64,000 bases of DNA, from contig NZ_CP039456.1 of the NCBI RefSeq assembly GCF_006974145.1, forward strand, positions 3,720,499 to 3,784,498, in the 5' to 3' direction. The notes under the pieces were generated by a model. That model saw nothing but the letters and a program-made list of their open reading frames with translations. It was not told where the DNA came from and searched no databases. Made by a program: the position numbers and the translations under genes. This document shows positions 39,848 to 49,410 of this stretch, one piece after another. Position 1 is the first letter of the stretch. Every line of letters starts with the position of its first letter. The stretch comes from Changchengzhania lutea. Lineage in GTDB: Bacteria > Bacteroidota > Bacteroidia > Flavobacteriales > Flavobacteriaceae.

Positions 39848-42298
39848 CTATAAAGTTTTAGCATTCTTGACCTTTTGGTCCGTCACTGCAATTTTAATCA
39901 CGTCACTCATATCTGTCACATAATGGAAAGTTAAACCTTTTAAATAATCAGGTTTAATTTCTTCTATATCGCGTCTGTTATCCTCACATAAAAGAATGTC
40001 TTTAATTCTGGCACGTTTTGCCGCAAGGATTTTTTCTTTGATACCGCCAACTGGCAACACCTTTCCTCGTAAGGTTATTTCACCAGTCATGGCTAAGCTT
40101 TTCTTGACTTTACGTTGGGTAAATAAGGATACCAGCGAGGTTAACATCGTTACACCTGCACTTGGTCCGTCCTTTGGTGTGGCGCCTTCGGGTACGTGAA
40201 TGTGCACATTATACTTATCAAAAATAGTTGGGTCAATGCCAAATGCGTCGGCATTTGATTTTATGTATTCCATGGCAATGGTTGCCGATTCTTTCATCAC
40301 CTTTCCAAGATTTCCTGTAATGCTTAGTGTTCCTTTTCCTTTTGATAAAATGGATTCTATGAATAAAATATCACCACCAACACGCGTCCATGCTAAACCA
40401 GTGACTACACCGGCAACATTATTATTTTCATATTTATCGCGTTCTAACTTTGGTCCGCCTAAGATTTCAATAACGTCTTCATTGGTTACCTTAATGTTAT
40501 AATCTTCCTCCATGGCAATGTTTTTTGCAGCAAAACGCACCATTTTAGCGATCTGCTTTTCTAAACCACGCACTCCAGACTCTCTAGTATATCCTTCTAC
40601 AATTTTCTCTAATTGAGGTTTGTCAATTTTTAAATGCTTTTTTGTTAAACCATGTTCTTTTAATTGCTTTGGTAGCAAATGCCGTTTTGCTATTTCAACC
40701 TTTTCTTCAATGGTATAACCCGTCACATTAATAATCTCCATTCTGTCCAACAAGGCTGGCTGAATGGTAGATAAGCTATTTGAGGTAGCAATAAACATAA
40801 CCTTTGACAAATCATAGCCCATTTCTAAAAAATTATCATGGAACTCACTGTTCTGCTCCGGATCTAAAACCTCTAACATGGCTGATGATGGATCGCCTTG
40901 ATGCGAATTAACCAGTTTATCAATTTCGTCTAAAACAAACACCGGATTTGAGGTTCCAGCCTTTTTTAAACTTTGGATAATTCGCCCTGGCATAGCACCT
41001 ATATAGGTTTTCCTATGTCCGCGAATTTCCGCTTCATCACGTAATCCGCCTAGAGATACCCTTACGTACTCTCTACCTAAAGCTTCTGCAATAGACTTTC
41101 CTAACGATGTTTTTCCAACTCCAGGAGGGCCGTACAAGCACAAAATGGGCGATTTCATGTCGTTACGCAGTTTTAACACCGCAAGATATTCAATGATTCT
41201 TCGCTTAACATCTTCCAAGCCAAAATGATCCCTGTCTAAAATGCGCTTGGCACGTTTTAAATCGAATTTATCCTTGCTGAATTCATTCCATGGCAAATCA
41301 AGAATCAATTCTAAATAATTGCGTTGAATGGAATATTCTGAAACCTGAGGATTCATACGTTGTAATTTCCCCACTTCTTTATCAAAATGTTTTTTAACAT
41401 TAGCATCCCACAACTTCTCACTGGCGCGTGCCTTCATCTCATCAATCTCCTCATCATGACTCACCCCACCAAGCTCTTCTTGGATGGTTTTCATCTGCTG
41501 ATGTAAAAAATACTCGCGCTGTTGCTGACTCATATCCATCTGCACTTTGGATTGGATATCGTTTTTAAGCTCTAGCTTTTGAAACTCAACATTCATGAGT
41601 TTGAGCGTTGCCAAAGCACGACTTTTTAAATCGTTGTTTTCTAATAGCAACTGTTTTTCTGAAACCGATAAATTCATGTTTGACGACACAAAATTTATTA
41701 AAAATGAGTTGCTTTCAATATTCTTAATAGCGAAAGAAGCTTCGCTAGGAATATTTGGATTTTCCTTTATAATTTCAAGGGCCAAATCCTTGATAGACTC
41801 AATAATAGCCGAAAACTCCTTATTCCTTTTTGCGGGTTTTGCCTCAGGCATTTCGCGTATGGTCGCGTTCATATAGGGCTCTTCAGTGATAACTTCCGCT
41901 ATCTTAAATCGCTTTTTACCCTGAATAATCACAGTAACGTTGCCATCTGGCATTTTTAGGACTCTTAAAATCCTAGCGACCGTTCCAGTTTCATGAATGT
42001 CTTTAACAGACGGATCTTCCACCGTTTCGTCTTTTTGAGCGACGACTCCAATCACCTTATTGCCTTTATTGGCATCGTTAATAAGTTTAATGGATTTATC
42101 GCGGCCCGCCGTAATAGGAATAACCACTCCAGGAAATAATACCGTATTTCTTAAAGAAAGAATGGGTAAAGTTTCTGGTAAGGATTCGTTATTTATTTCT
42201 TCTTCATCCTCGGGTGTCATTAACGGAATAAGTTCTGAATTCTCATCAAACTCCTGTAATGACAAACTGTCAAGGGTAATAAAATTAGATTTCTTCAT
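39848..42298 (-). CDS. lon: ATP-dependent Lon protease
   Basis: The 816-residue serine protease that degrades misfolded and regulatory proteins. The N-terminal LAN domain begins around [19 protein letters not shown]. The AAA+ module has Walker [20 protein letters not shown], Walker [11 protein letters not shown] and sensor motifs. The C-terminal protease domain has the catalytic Ser in [11 protein letters not shown] and the catalytic Lys in [13 protein letters not shown]. The N-terminal 35 residues are acidic. It is separated from the rhomboid gene upstream by 188 nt; a 6-bp IR (ATCTGT/ACAGAT) lies just upstream of its ATG. Confidence 0.97.
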   Translation of the reverse strand: MKKSNFITLDSLSLQEFDENSELIPLMTPEDEEEINNESLPETLPILSLRNTVLFPGVVIPITAGRDKSIKLINDANKGNKVIGVVAQKDETVEDPSVKDIHETGTVARILRVLKMPDGNVTVIIQGKKRFKIAEVITEEPYMNATIREMPEAKPAKRNKEFSAIIESIKDLALEIIKENPNIPSEASFAIKNIESNSFLINFVSSNMNLSVSEKQLLLENNDLKSRALATLKLMNVEFQKLELKNDIQSKVQMDMSQQQREYFLHQQMKTIQEELGGVSHDEEIDEMKARASEKLWDANVKKHFDKEVGKLQRMNPQVSEYSIQRNYLELILDLPWNEFSKDKFDLKRAKRILDRDHFGLEDVKRRIIEYLAVLKLRNDMKSPILCLYGPPGVGKTSLGKSIAEALGREYVRVSLGGLRDEAEIRGHRKTYIGAMPGRIIQSLKKAGTSNPVFVLDEIDKLVNSHQGDPSSAMLEVLDPEQNSEFHDNFLEMGYDLSKVMFIATSNSLSTIQPALLDRMEIINVTGYTIEEKVEIAKRHLLPKQLKEHGLTKKHLKIDKPQLEKIVEGYTRESGVRGLEKQIAKMVRFAAKNIAMEEDYNIKVTNEDVIEILGGPKLERDKYENNNVAGVVTGLAWTRVGGDILFIESILSKGKGTLSITGNLGKVMKESATIAMEYIKSNADAFGIDPTIFDKYNVHIHVPEGATPKDGPSAGVTMLTSLVSLFTQRKVKKSLAMTGEITLRGKVLPVGGIKEKILAAKRARIKDILLCEDNRRDIEEIKPDYLKGLTFHYVTDMSDVIKIAVTDQKVKNAKTL

Positions 42299-42486
42299 AT
42301 ATGTAATTAGGTCAATCTGTCATTAAAACAGATCGAGCTTTATGTTTTTGTGATTAGAATAAATTTTAAAATATTGAAAATCAATGATTTAAACTGAATT
42401 ACATCTATTGATTTCTTTTATAAATTCAATAGTTATGCCATAACGATTAGTTGTCGCAAAAGTTTAGATTATCGTAATCATCTCTT

Positions 42487-43137
42487 TTACATCTTCCCTG
42501 CCTTTTTCAAAGCAAATAATAATACTATTGGCAATGCCAGCAACCCTATCATCAATAAATTGGTTTGAAGTAACCAGGGCGCCAATAACAATGTTATCGC
42601 ATAACCGCCAATGGCACCTCCAAAATGTGCATCATGTCCTATATTTCCTATTCGTTTTTTCATGCCGTAAATAGAATAGAGCAAGTACCCAATTCCAAAA
42701 ACATATGCGGGAATGGGAATAGGAATAAAAAACATGTACAAACTCATTCCTGGCTGTAATAAAATAGCAGCATAAATAACACCCATAACAGCACCACTAG
42801 CACCTACCGCACTATAATGATATTCGTCCTTATGAAAATATAAAGACAGCAAACTCCCTAGCAATAAACTCCCGATATAAATGATTATAAAACTAAAACC
42901 TCCCAACAAGCCAATAACTACATCAGCAAAAAAGTAAAGTGTAAACATATTAAAAAATAAGTGCGCCGTATCTGCATGTAGAAACCCTGAACTAAATAAA
43001 CGGATTTGTTCTCCTCTTCGAACGGCACCTACGTTGAATTTATACTTTTCAAAAAAAGCAAAATCACCAAAACCTTTATAAGAGATGATGACATTGGCAG
43101 CTATGATTATAATGGTGATCAAATTTAAATTACCCAT
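42487..43137 (-). CDS. Rhomboid family intramembrane serine protease
   Basis: A 216-residue membrane protein with about six transmembrane helices. The catalytic serine is in the GASGA motif (SAVGASGAVMGVIYA) and the catalytic histidine in the last-helix motif IGHDAHFGGAIGGYA; the N-terminal L1-loop pattern GEQIRLFSSGFLHADTAHLFFNMFTLYFF is also present. It cleaves membrane proteins within the bilayer; substrates are unknown. It lies directly upstream of lon on the same strand, and divergent from the acyltransferase gene. Confidence 0.92.
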   Translation of the reverse strand: MGNLNLITIIIIAANVIISYKGFGDFAFFEKYKFNVGAVRRGEQIRLFSSGFLHADTAHLFFNMFTLYFFADVVIGLLGGFSFIIIYIGSLLLGSLLSLYFHKDEYHYSAVGASGAVMGVIYAAILLQPGMSLYMFFIPIPIPAYVFGIGYLLYSIYGMKKRIGNIGHDAHFGGAIGGYAITLLLAPWLLQTNLLMIGLLALPIVLLFALKKAGKM

Positions 43138-43241
43138 GTACTTAAAACGTTTAAATTTATTGGAATACCGTTTACCTAGTCAATTTTCTAAAAAAACATC
43201 GTTTTCTTATTCAGTAAATTAAATTAGTAACTGGTATAGCA

Positions 43242-43249
43242 TATATTTG
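43242..43249 (+). promoter_or_regulatory. Candidate promoter for the acyltransferase gene
   Basis: TATATTTG matches TAnnTTTG and lies 24 nt upstream of the ATG at 43274. A TTA (not TTG) lies 18 nt further upstream. Confidence 0.45.
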
Positions 43250-43273
43250 TTGCTGCAAATCTAAAATTAATTC

Positions 43274-44155
43274 ATGCAATTTCTAGTTTATATTTTAGTT
43301 TATCCATTTTTGTGGCTGATTTCCATCCTTCCATTTAGATTGCTTTATTTGGTTTCCGATTTTCTATATGTACTACTCTACTATATTATAGGCTATAGAA
43401 GAAAAGTGGTGACTGGAAATTTGGAATTGGTTTTTCCTGAAAAACCCAAAGCGGAAATCGCTTATATCAGAAAAAAATTCTACAAGCATCTTTGCGATAT
43501 GTTTTTAGAAATGACCAAAACCATGACCATTTCGAGTGCTTCATTAAAAAAACGGTTTAAAGTTTTAAATCCAGAAGAACTTAAACGTTTAGAAAGCTTA
43601 AATAAAAGTGTGCTTCTAATGTACGGCCATTATGCCAGTTGGGAATGGTCTTTAGAACTTCAAAACCATTCGCAACTACAAGGTTATGCGGTTTATAAAA
43701 AACTCGCTAACCCGTATTTTGATAAATTGGTTAGAAACATCCGCTCAAAATTTGATACCGCTCTCATTAGTACTAAAGAGATTATTGCTATTATCAAGCA
43801 AAATGAAATTGAAAATAAAAAAAGTATTACTGCCTTTTTAAGTGACCAATCACCGCGGCTGAGAAAAGATGTCTATTGGAGTGAGTTTATGGGGGTTAAA
43901 GTGCCATGTTTTACAGGCGCTGAACGGCTGGCAAAAAAACTAGATTTAACTATCGCTTATCTAAAAGTGACTAAAGTAAAACGTGGCTTTTATGAAGCTG
44001 AAATTATTACACTAGCTGAAAAACCGAAAGCGTATAAAGATTACGAATTAACCGATTTATTTCTTCGTGAAGTGGAAAAACAAATCCATAAAGCACCAGA
44101 ATATTACTTCTGGACCCACAAACGTTGGAAACATCACGGGAAGTTGAAGGAATAA
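43274..44155 (+). CDS. Lysophospholipid / lipid A acyltransferase family protein
   Basis: A 293-residue membrane-associated acyltransferase of the LpxL/HtrB type. An N-terminal hydrophobic helix (LVYILVYPFLWLISILPF) is followed by LVSDFLYVLLYYIIGYRRKVVTGNLELVFP. The catalytic HX4(D/E) motif is HYASWEW (His-Tyr-Ala-Ser-Trp-Glu), and SDQSPR plus FTGAERLAKKL are further family motifs. It probably adds secondary acyl chains to lipid A, although Bacteroidota lipid A has fewer such chains; other acyl acceptors are possible. Confidence 0.88.
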   Translation: MQFLVYILVYPFLWLISILPFRLLYLVSDFLYVLLYYIIGYRRKVVTGNLELVFPEKPKAEIAYIRKKFYKHLCDMFLEMTKTMTISSASLKKRFKVLNPEELKRLESLNKSVLLMYGHYASWEWSLELQNHSQLQGYAVYKKLANPYFDKLVRNIRSKFDTALISTKEIIAIIKQNEIENKKSITAFLSDQSPRLRKDVYWSEFMGVKVPCFTGAERLAKKLDLTIAYLKVTKVKRGFYEAEIITLAEKPKAYKDYELTDLFLREVEKQIHKAPEYYFWTHKRWKHHGKLKE

Positions 44156-44204
44156 TTTTCTCGTAAACTTTTTATTTTATTTCTGAAAATCTTATTAGCC
44201 GATT

Positions 44205-45593
44205 TTAAGCTTTAGCGATCTCCCCAATCTCTTTAATAAATTTATCGGCCAAATCATCCGCTTCTGTTTGAGATTGCGCTTCGGTATAGATCCTGATAAT
44301 AGGTTCGGTATTGCTTTTACGTAAATGTACCCAACTCTCTGAAAAATCAATTTTTACACCATCAATGGTTGTTAATTGTTCATTATGGTATATGTCTTCA
44401 ATGCGCTTTAAAATCCCATCAACATCTAAACCGGGTGTTAACTGAATTTTCTTTTTGCTCATAAAATAATTAGGATAGGTCTTTCTTAATTCGCTAACGC
44501 GCATTTGTTTTTCTGCTAAAAGACTTAAAAATAAAGCGACGCCCACCAAAGCATCACGACCATAATGCAGCTCCGGATAAATAATACCACCATTGCCTTC
44601 ACCACCTATGACCACTTTGTTTTTCTTCATAAGGGCAACAACATTCACTTCTCCTACAGCACTGGCTTCGTAGGTACCGCCATGTCTTTCGGTCACATCC
44701 CGTAAGGCTCGTGTAGAACTCATATTGCTTACAGTATTGCCCGGGTTTTTACTTAACACATAATCTGCGCAAGCCACCAAAGTGTATTCTTCTCCAAACA
44801 TATCACCATTCTCATCCACAAACGCCAAACGGTCTACATCTGGATCTACAACAATACCAAAATCGGCATGTTCTTTCACAACCGTTTTAGATAAATCTGA
44901 TAAATGCTCTTTTAGAGGTTCTGGATTATGAGGAAATTCGCCATTGGGTTCGCAAAACAATTTTACCGGATGCACATTTAATCGCTCTAATAACAACGGA
45001 ATGGCAATGCCTCCCGTAGAATTCACACCATCTACAACCACTTTAAACTTGGCTTTTTTAATAGCATCTACACTTACTAGCGGCAAATCTAAAACCTCAT
45101 CAATATGCAAATCAATGTAAGCTTGATTTTTTGTTATCTTTCCTAAACTATCTACACCTGCAAAACTCATGGCATCACTTTCCGCGATATCTAGGATTTT
45201 TGCACCTTCAGCAGCATTTAAAAACTCACCCTTCTCATTTAATAATTTTAAAGCGTTCCATTGTTTCGGATTATGGCTCGCTGTTAAAATAATACCGCCG
45301 TCTGCATGTTCCATAGGCACAGCAACTTCCACCGTAGGTGTGGTAGAAAGTCCTAAATCTACAATATCGATACCAAGTCCGACCAGTGTATTCATGACTA
45401 AATTCTGAATCATTCCACCAGAAATTCTAGCATCTCTTCCAACGACAACTTTGTAATGTTCCTTTTCACGCTGCGTTTTTAACCAAACACCATAAGCCGA
45501 TGCGAATTTAACAGCATCTATAGGTGTTAAATTATCGCCTACCGTACCACCGATGGTGCCTCTAATTCCTGAAATTGATTTTATAAGTGTCAT
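44205..45593 (-). CDS. glmM: Phosphoglucosamine mutase
   Basis: Interconverts glucosamine-6-phosphate and glucosamine-1-phosphate for peptidoglycan and LPS precursors. The 462-residue alpha-D-phosphohexomutase has the phosphoserine loop TASHNPKQWNALK (Ser106), the Mg-binding loop DPDVDRLAF, the sugar-binding GEGNGGIIYPELHYGRDA, and the phosphate-binding SNTEPIIRIYTEA. The short RGTIGG start loop is as in GlmM. The family also contains phosphomannomutases, so the substrate rests on family membership. No conserved gene partner is adjacent. Confidence 0.88.
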   Translation of the reverse strand: MTLIKSISGIRGTIGGTVGDNLTPIDAVKFASAYGVWLKTQREKEHYKVVVGRDARISGGMIQNLVMNTLVGLGIDIVDLGLSTTPTVEVAVPMEHADGGIILTASHNPKQWNALKLLNEKGEFLNAAEGAKILDIAESDAMSFAGVDSLGKITKNQAYIDLHIDEVLDLPLVSVDAIKKAKFKVVVDGVNSTGGIAIPLLLERLNVHPVKLFCEPNGEFPHNPEPLKEHLSDLSKTVVKEHADFGIVVDPDVDRLAFVDENGDMFGEEYTLVACADYVLSKNPGNTVSNMSSTRALRDVTERHGGTYEASAVGEVNVVALMKKNKVVIGGEGNGGIIYPELHYGRDALVGVALFLSLLAEKQMRVSELRKTYPNYFMSKKKIQLTPGLDVDGILKRIEDIYHNEQLTTIDGVKIDFSESWVHLRKSNTEPIIRIYTEAQSQTEADDLADKFIKEIGEIAKA

Positions 45594-45612
45594 GTTATGT
45601 GTTATTTTTTAG

Positions 45613-45620
45613 CAAACCTA
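45613..45620 (-). promoter_or_regulatory. Candidate -7 element for glmM
   Basis: The minus strand reads TAGGTTTG (TAnnTTTG), 20 nt upstream of the glmM ATG. No clear TTG. Confidence 0.4.
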
Positions 45621-45724
45621 CATATTTTTTTTAGTTTGTATTTTAATATCATTCAAAATATGTTTAATGGAATAATATTTTGGTTAAAATGCCCTTATGC
45701 CATTTGAATTTGTAAATTACACCA

Positions 45725-46327
45725 ATGAATTACTTATCACATATTTATCTTTCTGGCGATAACGAATTGGTTACTATTGGTAATTTTATTGCAGATGGTA
45801 TTAAAGGAAAGCGTTATAAGAAATATGACAAACACATTCAAATTGGTATTTTATTGCACAGACATATAGACACCTATACCGATGCCCATAAAACCGTTAG
45901 AAAAAGCACCAAGCGCTTACATGAAAAGTACGGTCATTATTCTGGGGTTATTGTAGATATTCTATATGATCATTTTTTAGCAAAAAATTGGGATGCCTAT
46001 TGTGAGACGCCGTTAAGTGAATATGTCGAAACTTTTTATAATTCATTAGAAAATCATTATCACATCCTACCATTACGCATCCAAAAAATGATGCCTTTTA
46101 TGATTGCCGATAATTGGTTATTAAGTTATGCCTCTATAGAAGGTATAACCAGAGTGTTGGAAGGTATGAATCGCCGTACTAAAAATATTTCTGGAATGAA
46201 CGAGGCAACTGTAGAATTGCACACCTTTTACAAGGAATTCGAAATAGAATTTACATCGTTTTTCGATGACCTTATAATATCCTCTAAACAAAAATTAACC
46301 GAATTAATGAGCTCAAAATCCTTATGA
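45725..46327 (+). CDS. Acyl carrier protein phosphodiesterase (AcpH/DUF479 family)
   Basis: A 200-residue HD-like hydrolase. The family start MNYLSHIYLSGDNELVTIGNFIADGIKGKRYKKY and the HRHIDTYTDAHKTVRKSTKRL motif, followed by VDILYDHFLAKNW, match AcpH, which removes the phosphopantetheine group from ACP. Its stop overlaps the ggt start by 4 bp (ATGA), indicating translational coupling. Several Bacteroidota encode this enzyme, but its physiological role is unclear. Confidence 0.9.
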   Translation: MNYLSHIYLSGDNELVTIGNFIADGIKGKRYKKYDKHIQIGILLHRHIDTYTDAHKTVRKSTKRLHEKYGHYSGVIVDILYDHFLAKNWDAYCETPLSEYVETFYNSLENHYHILPLRIQKMMPFMIADNWLLSYASIEGITRVLEGMNRRTKNISGMNEATVELHTFYKEFEIEFTSFFDDLIISSKQKLTELMSSKSL

Positions 46328-48024
46328 AAAAATCAATTATTCTTCTATTAGCCCTAGTCTTCATATCATGTAAAAGCGCTAATAATAAACCCGAAACCTA
46401 TGTGCCGGTAAGAGGCTTGGTTACCCAAAATGCCATGGTGGTTTCTGCCAGAAAAGAAGCATCTCAAATTGGTAGTGATATTCTTGAACAAGGTGGCAAT
46501 GCTTTTGACGCAATGGTGGGTACAGAACTGGCATTGGCTGTGGCTTTTCCTAATGCTGGCAATATTGGCGGTGGCGGTTTTATGATTTACCGAAAAGCAA
46601 ATGGTGATATGGGGGCTATTGACTATAGGGAAAAGGCGCCGATGGCAGCAACTAAAAACATGTATTTAGATGCTAATGGCCATGTGATTCCAGACATAAG
46701 CACCTTAGGTGCTATGGCGGTTGGCGTTCCAGGGACTATAGCTGGCGTTTTTGAGGTTCATAAAAAGTTTGGGTCTTTGCACATTGAAGCTATATTACAG
46801 CCAGTCATTGACTTAGCCAATAGAGGAGTTATCGTTACCGAAAAGCAAGTGCAAACTATATCAAGTAAGTACGATGATTTTTCAAAAGCGAATAGAGATA
46901 CGATTCCTTTTATGATGCCCTGGAAAGCAAATGACACTATTAAATATCCCGCTTTGGCCAAAACCTTGGAACGTATCATGCTTAATGGGCCTGACGAGTT
47001 TTACAAAGGTGAGACTGCTAAAATTTTAGCAGGTTTTGTTCAAGGCAATGGGGGCATACTTACAGAAGCCGATTTAGCAAATTACAAAGCCAAATGGCGT
47101 ACCCCAATTACTTTCTCTTATGACGATTTAAAGATTACATCTATGTCGCCGCCTTCTAGTGGGGGTATTTGTTTAGGACAGATTATGACGATGATCGAAC
47201 CTTTTCCCTTAGATGAATATGAACACAATTCATTAAAGTACATTCAAGTTCTTACCGAAGCAGAACGTCGTGCCTACGCCGATAGGAGTTTCTTTTTAGG
47301 AGATCCTGATTTTGTGACCATTCCTCAAGACACGCTTGTTAGCAAATCTTATTTAAAAGATAGAATGGCTTCATTTTCATTTGACGCAGCAACACCCTCT
47401 CATGCATTGTCACACGGTAATATAGCCATTGTTGAGAGCAAGGAAACAACCCATTACTCTATCGTGGACCGTTATGGAAATGCTGTGTCCGCTACCACCA
47501 CCCTTAATGCAAGTTACGGCTCAAAATTATATTGTTCAGAATTAGGTTTCTTTTTAAACAATCAAATGGACGATTTTAGCAGCAAACCTGGGGAATCCAA
47601 TATGTATGGACTTATTGGCGCCGAAGCCAACAGTATTTCACCAGAGAAACGCATGTTGAGTTCCATGACACCTACCATTGTAGAAAAAAATGGAGTCCTT
47701 TTTATGGTGGTTGGAACACCAGGTGGCTCAACTATAATTACTTCAGTTTTACAAACCATCTTAAATGTGCATGAGTTTAATATGACCATGCAAGACGCTG
47801 TAAACGCCTCAAGATTTCATCACCAATGGCTTCCAGACCGTATTCTAATGGAACCCAATTCGTTTAATGAAAAAACCATTAAAGCCTTAAAAAAATTAGG
47901 CTATAAAATAAATGAAGACATAGCACCTATAATTGGCAAGGTCGATGGAATACTTGTTTTAAAGGACAACACGTTAGAGGGTGGTGCAGATTATCGAGGG
48001 GATGATACAGCCATCGGTTTTTAG
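46324..48024 (+). CDS. ggt: Gamma-glutamyltranspeptidase, lipoprotein
   Basis: A 566-residue Ntn-hydrolase that cleaves glutathione and other gamma-glutamyl compounds in the envelope. The signal MKKSIILLLALVFISC ends at Cys16, so this version is likely lipid-anchored. The nucleophile Thr that begins the small subunit lies in ETTHYSIVDRYGNAVSATTTLN near residue 380; substrate-binding motifs include GGGFMIYR, DYREKAP and MTPTIVEKNG, plus the GTPGGSTI segment. It would be made as a proenzyme that self-cleaves before the Thr. Coupled to the AcpH gene. Confidence 0.93.
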   Translation: MKKSIILLLALVFISCKSANNKPETYVPVRGLVTQNAMVVSARKEASQIGSDILEQGGNAFDAMVGTELALAVAFPNAGNIGGGGFMIYRKANGDMGAIDYREKAPMAATKNMYLDANGHVIPDISTLGAMAVGVPGTIAGVFEVHKKFGSLHIEAILQPVIDLANRGVIVTEKQVQTISSKYDDFSKANRDTIPFMMPWKANDTIKYPALAKTLERIMLNGPDEFYKGETAKILAGFVQGNGGILTEADLANYKAKWRTPITFSYDDLKITSMSPPSSGGICLGQIMTMIEPFPLDEYEHNSLKYIQVLTEAERRAYADRSFFLGDPDFVTIPQDTLVSKSYLKDRMASFSFDAATPSHALSHGNIAIVESKETTHYSIVDRYGNAVSATTTLNASYGSKLYCSELGFFLNNQMDDFSSKPGESNMYGLIGAEANSISPEKRMLSSMTPTIVEKNGVLFMVVGTPGGSTIITSVLQTILNVHEFNMTMQDAVNASRFHHQWLPDRILMEPNSFNEKTIKALKKLGYKINEDIAPIIGKVDGILVLKDNTLEGGADYRGDDTAIGF

Positions 48025-48114
48025 AACGTTTCCTTTATTAAACCAATCCTATTTAATAATTTAGACCTCAATTTAAAGAACGTGAATGTCCTCAAACTTC
48101 ATCATTTTTAAAAT

Positions 48115-48831
48115 ATGAAATCAAAAAAAATTATTAAAATAGTAGTCGGTGTTATTATATTTTTAACACTACCAAGTCTGCTTTTTTATGGTTTCATGTA
48201 TTATAAGTATAATGAACACCTGCCCGAAGGCGTTCAAGGAGAACAAGCAGATGCATTGGCCTATAGCATGCTAGAAGCGCTTAATTATGATGCTTATACA
48301 AAAACGAATTATATTGAATGGAGTTTTAAAAAACGGCATCATTATAAATGGGATAAATTAAAAAATGCCTGTGAAGTCTATTGGAAAGAATATAAAGTAA
48401 ATCTAGACTTGAACGATTATTCCCAAAGCAAAGCCTATGTGCATAGTTTTAAAGTAGACAGTGAACTCGCTGATGAACTTATAGAAAAAGCCATTGGTTA
48501 TTTCAATAACGATTCATTTTGGTTGGTAGCTCCTTATAAGGTTTTTGATGAAGGCGTTGAACGCCGAATAGTTAATTTAGATAATAATGAAAAGGGCTTA
48601 CTCATAACATACACTTCGGGAGGTTCTACACCTGGAGACTCTTATTTATGGTTGTTAGATGAATCTAAAAAACCCAAAGCCTTTAAAATGTGGACCTCTA
48701 TTTTACCAATTGCTGGGCTAGAAGCGAGTTGGAGCGATTGGGTTGTTACAGAAAGTGGTGCCTATCTCCCTACCTTTCATAAATTGTTGTTTATTGGATT
48801 AGAAATTGAGCATATTAAGGGCGAAAAATAA
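48115..48831 (+). CDS. Membrane-anchored protein of unknown function
   Basis: A 238-residue protein with a single N-terminal transmembrane helix (IVVGVIIFLTLPSLLFYGFMYY) after a basic start and a roughly 200-residue soluble part with the aromatic-rich stretch YIEWSFKKRHHYKWDKLKNACEVYWKEYKVNLDL. I do not recognise a named domain. It follows ggt on the same strand after 90 nt. The repeated Trp and Tyr residues and the pattern PTFHKLLFIGLEIEHIKG at the end look like a conserved Flavobacteriaceae family, but function is unknown. Confidence 0.55.
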   Translation: MKSKKIIKIVVGVIIFLTLPSLLFYGFMYYKYNEHLPEGVQGEQADALAYSMLEALNYDAYTKTNYIEWSFKKRHHYKWDKLKNACEVYWKEYKVNLDLNDYSQSKAYVHSFKVDSELADELIEKAIGYFNNDSFWLVAPYKVFDEGVERRIVNLDNNEKGLLITYTSGGSTPGDSYLWLLDESKKPKAFKMWTSILPIAGLEASWSDWVVTESGAYLPTFHKLLFIGLEIEHIKGEK

Positions 48832-48946
48832 ATAAGCCGTACAGCAAATTTCTCATTGTACATTGAGGTAATTCTCATAAAAAATCATTAAATTTATTTT
48901 CTAAATTTTGAAATCAAAGCCTAAGTGTAATTAAAATTATTGATTT

Positions 48947-49318
48947 ATGAAAACGCTGACTTTAATACTATTCTTTTGCATTAATTATGTAGTTGCAAGT
49001 AATACTGAAGCACTAACTCAAGACCTTCCTGAAATTGGGGATGTACTGATAATCAATAAACCATCTGGACATATTTTCAATCATATCTCATTTCCACGAT
49101 TAAATTTCATTGTAAAAAGAGGCGGTTTGGCAAGCTATAAAACGGTGCTTGGGAATCAAGTTATTGTCAAAGATGTAATAATTGAAGATAATGATGTGGT
49201 GTATGTTGTATTAGAAAGAAAAAAAGGAAAGAAATTTTTTGGCTTTCTACAACACGTAAAAGCAGATTATAGCAAATCTCTAGATTCTGGTGAAATCTAC
49301 ATTCCGAAGGGTTCCTAA
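48947..49318 (+). CDS. Small secreted protein, unknown function
   Basis: A 123-residue protein with a signal peptide (MKTLTLILFFCINYVVASNT). The mature part has about six short strands (LPEIGDVLIINKP, NFIVKRGG, VIVKDVIIEDNDVVYVVLERKKGKKFFGFLQHVKADYSKSL), consistent with a small beta-barrel or SH3-like domain. No family assignment. Single gene between the 238-aa protein and uvrA. Confidence 0.6.
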   Translation: MKTLTLILFFCINYVVASNTEALTQDLPEIGDVLIINKPSGHIFNHISFPRLNFIVKRGGLASYKTVLGNQVIVKDVIIEDNDVVYVVLERKKGKKFFGFLQHVKADYSKSLDSGEIYIPKGS

Positions 49319-49387
49319 TTACTTCAGCTATTTGATTAGCATTTTAATTCTAAATAAGACTTCGCAACAAATTATCATCTAAAATCG

Positions 49388-49395
49388 TACCTTTG
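49388..49395 (+). promoter_or_regulatory. Candidate -7 element for uvrA
   Basis: TACCTTTG matches TAnnTTTG, 15 nt upstream of the ATG at 49411. It covers an in-frame TTG (49393), which supports the ATG at 49411 as the real start. Confidence 0.35.
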
Positions 49396-49410
49396 CACTT
49401 TTGCAAATTT

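Noticed and set aside
42315-42333. ATCTGT / ACAGAT stem just upstream of lon as a heat-shock operator
   Set aside because: Only 6 bp with a 7-nt loop and no match to CIRCE or another known operator.
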